Assembly: GCA_026182355.1 (NCBI GenBank)
Contig: JAPFBL010000543.1
Location: 124,001 to 188,000 of the forward strand
DNA from: Hermatobates lingyangjiaoensis
Taxonomy: Eukaryota > Arthropoda > Insecta > Hemiptera > Hermatobatidae
Length of the DNA: 64,000 nt
Reading direction: 5' to 3'
A program made the translations under genes and the position numbers. The notes beneath the pieces were generated by a model. The model saw nothing but the letters and a program-made list of their open reading frames with translations, was not told the origin of the DNA and searched no databases. Positions within the stretch are counted from its first letter, which is position 1. Every line of letters starts with the position of its first letter. Positions 58,734 to 64,000 of this stretch are shown piece after piece.

Positions 58734-60787
58734 ATAATATATATATATAGCAGAAGTTTCTTAATTTACTAATTTTACAGAATTTCTATAACTTCCTTGT
58801 GATGTTGCGATGAGCAACTAGAATTTCTCACTATTGTAGTTATTTCATAATGTTTTTTTTATGATTTTTTTGAGTTTATAAGAAATTATTTATTTTTACA
58901 CTAAAGAGAAGAAATTCAGTTTTGATTGATCATATAATTAGTATCTTAAGTTGGATAAAACAGGTTTTTTTTTTAATTAATATCTTTAAATTGGAAATAT
59001 TTTGTTGGCAGTTCGACTATAGAGGGACAGCTGGTTTCGACAGGACCAGAAATGTTGTTATTGGAAATAAAAACTTCGATCTAACGTATTTAGAAGAGGC
59101 TTATACCTCTGAACATTGGCTTGTGAGGATCTACAGGTATGGTTGACAACTTTGAAGTAATACTTTATCTCTTCAATCATATTCCAAATGTTTTATAATA
59201 TACGAAGTTAAAGTTACCAGTGTTTAACAAAACAGCGACATATTATTTTTATAATTAGAATAATTATAAAAATAAATGGAAAGAGGTATTTCTAATTGTA
59301 AAACTTAAAAGCTTTTACAATATGTATATTATAAAACAGAAGTTGTATTGACTTTACAATTTAATCTACAAAAATTGTCTTAATTGAAGTCTTGTCCTTT
59401 TATGTTCAATGGTTTTATGTTCAATTTAGTGCAGTTATGGTTTGATTTACAATTTTTAAACAAATGAACAATGCAGTGGCACCACGACATGGGAATTTAA
59501 TTTGTTCCATGATGATCGTTGAATATAAAAAAAAATTCTTGTATCAAATATATTTTTCTGATAGATGCTAATGAAAATAGAATTAATTCAAATGATATGA
59601 ATTTAACCTCAAAAGGAAATAATATGCTTTAAATACCAACCAAATGTAGATTCAATGATCATTGCATGCACAATGTATGCGTTCTATATAGCTCGAAATA
59701 ACAACTTAAACATACATTCATACTTACTTACGGTATGACAGAACTTCACATATGTACTATAAAAAGATTCCACATAAACACGTGAAATAACAATTAATTA
59801 TCAAATCATATTATGAATGGGGAAACAAGACTAAGATCTTTCAACCGTAACAAGCGGTCTTCGTCAGAGTCAAAAACCCTACGGGTAACCCAGTTGGGTT
59901 TTTGACTCTGACGAAGACCGCTTGTTACGGTTGAAAGATTTTAGTATTGTTTTCCCATTTTATATTGTGGTTTGGTTATTGATATGTACTATGGAGTAGA
60001 GGTAAGTTGTTAAGCCCGAGTTTGATCCGACTCGAATACAGGTCGGGTCTGGTCCGGGCTTCAATCTGGCTAACGTTTTTTTTTAAAATAAACATATATT
60101 TATATATAATTTATACTATAACGATGTATAGGTATTAAACTAAGGAATACTTTTTATGAAAAAAATAATTTGGATGAAACAGATGACGAGATTTTGTTGG
60201 CCGCTGGAGAGTAATTTCCAATATATACCCGACCCGGGCCTCATCTTGCTCAGTTGGGGTCGGACTTACCGACAATACCCGCGGGCCTGGGTTGGGTCAG
60301 ACTGGAGTTTTTATGCCCGACCTTACCTCTACTATGAAGGAGGAGTTCGGGAGAGATATGTAAAACTCTAAACGATTTTAGTGTTTCTTTTCAAGTTTTA
60401 TTTATTATTTACGCCAAGAATTATCACTACAACTGAGTGTTGAAGCTCAAGGCGGAATGGTGAGATGGACGTGTGCAGCCGGCCGCTCAATGGTGTTCCA
60501 GTATTAGCTATTCGTATTTCAAAAATATCTTCGTTACTTCGATGCGTAAATAATATAAAATTTGTCTATGTATATAAAAAAAAATCATATGTTCCGGGAG
60601 TGTTGCTATTTCGAGGTATTACTATATATCATTCTGATTATATTAATTTTTATGAAAACATTTTTGATTTGTTTTTATTGTGTTTAGGGTTAAAAAGGAA
60701 GAAGAGTTTAACCGTCCGAGGATACCTTTGTCTGAAAGGAAAATTAGAAGGAGTAGTAATTATATTTCAAAAAAGGTGATTCAATAA
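44136..60787 (+). CDS. STT3B: STT3B, catalytic subunit of oligosaccharyltransferase (14 exons)
   Basis: Exons: 44136-44278, 44354-44572, 44639-44816, 45428-45493, 45565-45763, 45845-46016, 49422-49600, 49997-50202, 50280-50464, 55042-55213, 56369-56542, 57425-57538, 59012-59136, 60688-60787. All have GT-AG borders and consistent phase; 743 residues. STT3 transfers the lipid-linked glycan to Asn-X-Ser/Thr in the ER lumen. Seen: N-terminal membrane helix, FDPWFNYR (DxD-like metal site region), [66 protein letters not shown], catalytic-domain [16 protein letters not shown] and the [14 protein letters not shown] helix. The acidic EELNSQNG...DSDTDVED loop and overall identity to vertebrate STT3B (rather than STT3A) set the paralog. 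Start: first ATG in the exon that opens with [12 protein letters not shown]. The tail [10 protein letters not shown] is basic as in STT3B but much shorter than in human; an AAG|GTGATT donor-like site just before the stop leaves room for an alternative 3' exon. Introns 6, 9 and 13 are repeat-laden. Confidence 0.97.
46846..47334 (+). pseudogene. Penelope-like element fragment with GIY-YIG endonuclease
   Basis: Frame open from 46846 (after TAG at 46843) to TAA. Reads [20 protein letters not shown], then [18 protein letters not shown]: the PLE-type GIY-YIG domain with its characteristic CxxC-like insert just before it. The reverse transcriptase is absent upstream. The AT-rich region after it ends attgtggtttaaacttcatt, gcatcacatgtttat, which resembles the outer end of the CTGACGAAGACCGC fold-back subfamily (attgtggtttgatcattgat, ttcacgtgtttat). 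It lies in sense orientation in STT3B intron 6. A different PLE lineage from 33658-34707. Confidence 0.85.
47980..48195. repeat. Fold-back element, GCCTATGAAAA subfamily
   Basis: aactctcattgctaacgttt, cggtttttatttt on the left and aataaaaaccgaaacgttgg, caatgagagtttaattt on the right. One arm is shortened. In STT3B intron 6. Confidence 0.65.
48838..49392. mobile_element. Probable DNA transposon remnant
   Basis: aacatcccccgaaaataagt near the left end, ttcccccgagaataagcc and gacagtgtcttattttcgg near the right. Such CCCCCGAAAATAAG ends are known from animal DNA transposon derivatives. Borders approximate; ends only ~25 nt upstream of STT3B exon 7. Confidence 0.4.
50595..50915 (+). mobile_element. 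SINE copy
   Basis: Head tcggtggcgacgtgttcgcc, box B ggttcaatac, body gatactcgttaaagatccc and tatcacaaagagcc, tail gcaaaataacctaac. In STT3B intron 9. Confidence 0.8.
51009..51435. mobile_element. Pogo-like MITE with a second pogo-like element nested in it
   Basis: Outer ends caatggattccgcttaattg and aattaaccggaatcgactg are inverted, bordered by TA on both sides. Inside, from ~51070, a different terminus (cagtagagtcctgattaacc) begins, followed by two copies of gtgcagcggcaaaacaa. TA target use and such ends fit the pogo/Tigger group. No ORF of note. Confidence 0.7.
52095..52250. repeat. Small inverted repeat with Penelope-type end block
   Basis: tcattctgaagtaaaatgga and tccattttacttcagaatga are a perfect inverted pair; followed by gagtaaataccacacaatta, the block that ends the AACGCGTT subfamily copies. 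Confidence 0.7.
52690..52935 (+). mobile_element. Pogo-like element fragment
   Basis: cagtgttacctcacttatga, ctttaattcctttcggg is a typical pogo/Tigger-type terminus; interrupted near 52760 by the tatgtggtatttactcat block of the Penelope-type repeats. A similar worn end (cagtggcaccacgacatgg, aatttgttccatgatg) is at 59474-59515. Confidence 0.45.
53128..53462 (+). mobile_element. SINE copy
   Basis: Head gtagcccgtggatcacatac, box B ggttcaatat, body aatgtcagatactcgtt and gaatcacaaaggacc, tail gcaacataacctaat. In STT3B intron 9. A scrap of the antisense body is at 54291-54345. Confidence 0.8.
54684..54937 (-). mobile_element. Mariner/Tc1-type deletion derivative
   Basis: Ends cagggtgtctcaaaaaaatg and catttttttgagacaccctg are perfect inverted repeats (extending ~38 bp to tcttagaatga), bordered by TA on both sides, the Tc1/mariner target. 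The interior on the - strand, read in fragments ([26 protein letters not shown]), looks like the C-terminal end of such transposases, so the element lost its middle. Confidence 0.88.
55815..56100. mobile_element. Fold-back element, GATGACGA subfamily
   Basis: Left arm gtttcgactttgtcgtcatc, aagagaagaagaagatgaa; right arm ttctcctgatgacgattagt, tcgacattttgaaatgagt. CTGATGA core on the right arm. Outer blocks tatatcaaaagataacaaga and tcttgtaatcatttgatgtg are inverted. In STT3B intron 10. Confidence 0.7.
57880..58080. mobile_element. Fold-back element, TCTAATTTTMGG subfamily
   Basis: cttacagtttctaattttag, ccaaacgcacttgcg on the left; gtgtgcttgacgtccctatc, aaaaattagaacactgtaag on the right. Right-arm core CTGATGA, GGTT/AACC hairpin, AAAAATTAGA. 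A further scrap (ggatcgtttttccaac) is at 58283. Confidence 0.65.
58345..58580. mobile_element. Fold-back element, CTGACGAAGACCGC subfamily
   Basis: Left arm aagatttcacataaacacgt ... aagactaagatctta is shorter than the right arm gactctgacgaagaccgc ... attgtggtttgatcattg. The centre (58425-58485) is unrelated DNA. Borders lie in (TA)n. Confidence 0.7.
58643..58751. repeat. (TA)n microsatellite, interrupted
   Basis: Two (TA)n runs separated by aaacagtcacag. In STT3B intron 12. Confidence 0.9.
59761..59981. mobile_element. Fold-back element, CTGACGAAGACCGC subfamily, with target duplication
   Basis: Arms ~95 bp around 59880; right-arm core CTGACGA, spare A, GACCG/CGGTT hairpin, GAAAGATTTTAG. 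Flanked by a perfect 11-bp duplication atatgtactat (59750-59760 and 59982-59992). In STT3B intron 13. Confidence 0.85.
59997..60331. mobile_element. hAT-type MITE
   Basis: Ends tagaggtaagttgttaagcc and ggcccgggcctc ... cgaccttacctcta form an inverted pair (TAGAGGTAAG). An 8-bp target duplication ctatggag / ctatgaag (7 of 8) lies at 59989-59996 and 60332-60339. The interior has ggtcgggtctggtccggg-type repeats. It was inserted at the right-hand target duplication of the neighbouring fold-back element. Confidence 0.75.
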
Positions 60788-60789
60788 TT

Positions 60790-61640
60790 TATATTATATT
60801 TTTTTTTACTTTATTACTATTCTGTTTACATGCTGCCATTCTAAATAATATTATTGTAATGAAAATATTAAGGAGGAATTTAAATATAAAACTGATTACC
60901 ACAGAACCGTACTTGGGTTTTCCTGGGAGGTATTTGTGATCCTTTTAGTTGGCCTGTTTTGGTTTCGAAATGTACGATACCAATAGTCACATATTACTTG
61001 TGTCTGCCGGAACTGTGATTTGGAAGAATTTGTCCTGAACTTGTAGAACAACTTTTACTGGAGTTGTTAAATTTGTTAAATGGGCCGTAATTTGGTAATT
61101 AGTATCATATAGAAAGGTTTTTGGTTGTAATAAGATGGTAGAGATTTGTTTCGGGTGGAAACAAAGTAGTTCCAACTCTATTAATCCGTTATTGTTATCC
61201 GTGGAGGCCGTATTTTACTATTTTATTGTGGAGAGGGACCATGTGATAATGCACACTGTCCCACTTTGTATTCCAAATCAAGGATTGATTTTAGACTTGG
61301 ATTGGGTGTTTATGATGTAGTAGTTCTGCGTTATTAGTATGACAATGCTTCCGGTTTTTGGGATACCCTCTTCTTTCATGTGAGATCTTACATCTTCTGT
61401 GGAACCCTGGGGCACCATGTGCACCATATTGCATGTTTTTTTTAAATATCTTAATAAGTTTATAAGTGTAACCTTATTGTGGTATAGGGCAACACACTAT
61501 ACAAGAACTCCTTAGGAAAGTGGATAGGGAAAACAGGACACAGGACACTTGAAGATTCTCTTCAAGGACACAGACAATCAAAGATACTTCTCAATAAGTT
61601 TGATAATAAGTAAATCTTGTATTGTATGGAAAGCAGCAGG
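60790..61640. other. Unassigned interval downstream of STT3B
   Basis: Contains the STT3B 3' UTR. Short open frames on both strands (- 60987-61175; + 61135-61320) have better base balance than the surroundings and may be retroelement residue, but I recognise no domain. No clean AATAAA close to the STT3B stop. Confidence 0.35.
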
Positions 61641-61649
61641 AATAATCTA

Positions 61650-61810
61650 AGGATTTTAACCGGATTTCTAACGGGACACCTCAAACTTAATGGCCGGTCA
61701 TCTGCGAAGAATGGGCATTGTTAATGATGGTTTGTGTAGATTCTGCAAGGTAGAGGAAGAAACAACGTTGCACCTGCTGGCTGATTGTCGGGACAGTATT
61801 GCCACTTTGA
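61650..61810 (+). pseudogene. Non-LTR retrotransposon C-terminal fragment
   Basis: Frame-broken translation gives FLTGHLKLNGRSSAKNG, then (shifted) RRMGIVNDGLCRFCKVEEET, TLHLLADC. This is the CxxC...H...C zinc-knuckle end found after the reverse transcriptase in jockey/CR1-type LINEs. Cut off by an antisense SINE scrap (61815-61925). Confidence 0.75.
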
Positions 61811-61934
61811 AGTACCTTACAGTGAAAATTCTACGTTGGGAGTCCTAAATATTGCCTAACCCAAGTGTATTTGGAAGAAGGATCTTTAACGATTACCTGA
61901 TATTGTGCAGGATAAGAGACCGATGGCTTAACTT

Positions 61935-63382
61935 CCTCGCCGCCTGGTGGAGTCATTTTTCAAAGATAGGAGGGTAACTGCCAGGGTTGGTAGCACCTCA
62001 ATGTCAAAGAACGTGGACCGAGGATGTCCGCAGGGCTCTGTCCTGGGACCTATATTATGGTCATTTGCGTTTGAGGCTTTAGTAGTCGAACTTGTGACTG
62101 AGGGATTTACACCTATCGCTTACGTGGATGATTTGTCTGTTTTAACTTCGGCTGATACTAGGGCATAGTTCAAAATCCAAGGTAAATGACACCATGAAGA
62201 TCTTGTCTAACTGGTGTAACTACGTGAAAGTAAATGTCTCAATCGATATGTTCCGTTGTTATGCTTAAGGACAAATTTAAAAGACACTGTGACCCGAGGA
62301 TCTATGTCCGGGAGCAAATGATCCCTCTTTCAGAAGAGGTTAAATATTTGGGTGTCCTAATTCATGAAGACCTCAGATTTTCGAAACATTAAATACGCAA
62401 CCGCGAAGGCAGCGGCGCCATATGCACCATTTGGGCGCATTTCGAGAGCCGCATGGAGCGTCCGTTTTAGCAGATGGAGAGTTTTGTAATCTGTAATCTT
62501 TATCTCAATCGCTTGCTATGAAGCCCCTTTGTGGGCCACACCTCGATACGACTGCTCTCGTCTCACTGGAAGGTGCTTCTTCAGGTCACCCATAGCTTAT
62601 AGGACTGCCCCAGCCCCTGGCAGTCCGGATTATTGTTGGGCAGATGCCTTTAGACATTGCAGTCAAACTTAAGGCTGACAGCCACGTCATCAAGAGAGGA
62701 CTCCATGATACCTGGGTGCATACTGACATTGGTGCAGGAACAATTGAGAATTTGGAGCTGGCTAAGAGATGGGCTATGAACTCATGAGAGGAGCGATGGA
62801 CAGGTGGTCTACTGGCCGATGGACTTTTCGTTTCTTTCTCTCTGTGGAACCTAGGATTCTTGCCAGAAATCCTGCGTTCGGTCATTGTTTCCTGCAGGTC
62901 CTTACTGGCCATGGCGATTTCAGAAGTTATCTCTACCTTTTTAAGAAAGTCAATGACCCTACCTGTCCATGCAGGGAGGCTCCGGAAACCATGGATCATG
63001 TTTTGGAGGTCTACGATGTGTATGCGGTGCCAAGGTTTGATTGGAGATGAAGACGGGCTGTTTGGTTGCTGACCTGTACGCTTGAGCTTTCATGAACGAG
63101 TTTGCTACCGCCTTCAGAAGATTTGTTTATACTATTGGGAGGCTGAAGAAGGCTCCGTTCCCCTAGTTTTGTGATTTTTTTTCCAGTATGGTTTATTTTT
63201 ATTACTCATGTTGCTTGATGTCAGTCGTGGATGCCCGCATACGTGAGTCCACCTTGTTCACGCTGGGACTGCCGGCTGTGTTTTTTAACGTGGCCTTTTA
63301 CCACGTTAAAAACATTGATCTGCTCGGCTTTGTTCCATATCATGGTCGAAAAGCTAAAGGTGTATGACAGTAAATCAAAACA
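61935..63382 (+). pseudogene. R1-like non-LTR retrotransposon, 5' truncated and frameshifted
   Basis: Pieces of one polymerase in different frames: CPQGSVLGPILWSFAFEALV and AYVDDLSVL (catalytic YVDD) at 61947-62168; VKYLGVLIHEDLRFSKH at ~62338-62395; RWTFRFFLSVEPR, VLTGHGDFRSYLYLFKKVND and CPCREAPETMDHVLEV at 62816-63010 (C-terminal CCHC-like knuckle). The gxGRWTFxFF and LTGHGxFxxYL motifs point to the R1/TRAS side of LINEs. The untranslated end (gatctgctcggctttgttcc ... agtaaatcaaaacag) is shared with the short elements at 9567 and 26599. At least three frameshifts; dead. Confidence 0.85.
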
Positions 63383-63387
63383 GGGTT

Positions 63388-63523
63388 AACGTCCTCTCCG
63401 AGTGACGACGTGCACAGATATATTCATCTCCCATGTGAATAAATCAAGACCAGAGTGGGTATTGAACCCCAGACATATCAGACCAGGGGCGAGTACGGTG
63501 CCACAGAGTTAACCTGGCTCGCT
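63388..63523 (-). mobile_element. SINE fragment (head half, antisense)
   Basis: taacgtcctctccgagtgac, gacgtgcacagat, gtgggtattgaacccca, ccagag...aacctggctc: reverse complement of the tRNA-like head and adjoining body. Confidence 0.75.
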
Positions 63524-63529
63524 AATCAA

Positions 63530-64000
63530 AGTTAGTTTTTATTGCATAGTCTAAAGATTTGTCTATTGTTTGTGTTTTATAAGTTCTTTTATATACATAT
63601 GGAAAACAATGTGGTTGATACTTCGACCAAGCAAGATAAAAAAGAAGAGACGAGGACAAATTACTACTTAGTTATCACCTTTCATATTTGATTTTTCAAA
63701 ATAATTAATGTAATTAATAATAATTATTAATTATATTAATAATAATAATTAATGTGACACATAGACCTTGGGGAGACTCTGATGTCAGTTGGACTGTTTT
63801 AAGTACCTCAAAATTCCTTCTGCGGATCTCCACGTTAATAACGGCATAATTAATGTCACATTTATCAAGCAGTGTTTAATTTATCAAGAAATAAAGTTTG
63901 TTGGAAACAATAACTAGTTCTAAACAAAATTAAGAGAAGTAACGATTTTGACTTTTTTTTTATTTAAAATCGTCAATTTACCAAAAAAAAACAAAGTTTT
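63530..64000. other. AT-rich right edge, nothing recognised
   Basis: A short basic frame (agcaagataaaaaagaagag) at 63630-63660 was considered as a distal STT3B exon and not accepted. (AAT)n-rich stretch at 63700-63755. Confidence 0.4.

Noticed and set aside
60987..61175. - strand ORF vaguely like a macroglobulin-type domain (TFLYDTNYQITAHLTNLTTP)
   Set aside because: Similarity is too weak and no flanking exons were found; left unassigned.
63600..63665. Distal STT3B exon encoding a lysine/arginine-rich tail
   Set aside because: No pyrimidine tract before the AG and no phase support beyond short basic residues; the stop at 60785 is simpler.

Overview
The window is insect nuclear DNA: AT-rich, intron-rich and full of transposable elements. 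The insect assignment rests on the last two exons of an odorant-receptor-type gene at the left edge (a family known only from insects) and on a nuclear copy of mitochondrial DNA with the arthropod nad6-cob order. I cannot name the order or species.

Three protein-coding genes are supported. (1) The 3' end of an odorant receptor (7tm_6 type) lies at 1759-3034 on the + strand; its upstream exons are outside the window. (2) WDR11, a trans-Golgi/endosomal trafficking scaffold with two WD40 propellers, runs on the - strand from 43705 down to 10801. I could follow 25 exons with consistent reading phase, about 1170 residues; the last ~40 codons are the uncertain part. (3) STT3B, a catalytic subunit of the ER oligosaccharyltransferase, runs on the + strand from 44136 to 60787 in 14 phase-consistent exons, 743 residues. 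The start codons of WDR11 and STT3B face away from each other 430 bp apart, so they probably share a bidirectional promoter. Two further splice-bounded open segments (7281-7389 -, 7773-7883 +) could be exons of unknown genes.

The rest is mobile DNA, mostly inside introns. The main types are: a tRNA-derived SINE family of about 330 bp (at least 12 copies); R1-like non-LTR retrotransposon remnants (61935-63382) and two short derivatives that seem to join the two ends of that family (9567-10345, 26599-27655); hAT, mariner and pogo-type DNA transposon fragments, several with clean target duplications; satellites and a 680-bp polypurine tract; and a nad6/cob mitochondrial insertion (30036-30420).

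The most distinctive layer is a set of about 30 fold-back (inverted-repeat) elements and single arms, plus Penelope-like elements (PLEs) encoding YVDD reverse transcriptase and/or GIY-YIG endonuclease. The fold-back arms share a motif near the apex: CTGANGA (or a UGAAAA variant), one spare base, a short hairpin, then GAAA and a small palindrome. This resembles a minimal hammerhead ribozyme core, and hammerhead ribozymes are known from PLE termini. Several have 11-13 bp target duplications, a ~30-35 nt one-sided extension (a PLE hallmark) and many sit in (TA)n tracts. I read them as non-autonomous PLE derivatives of several subfamilies.
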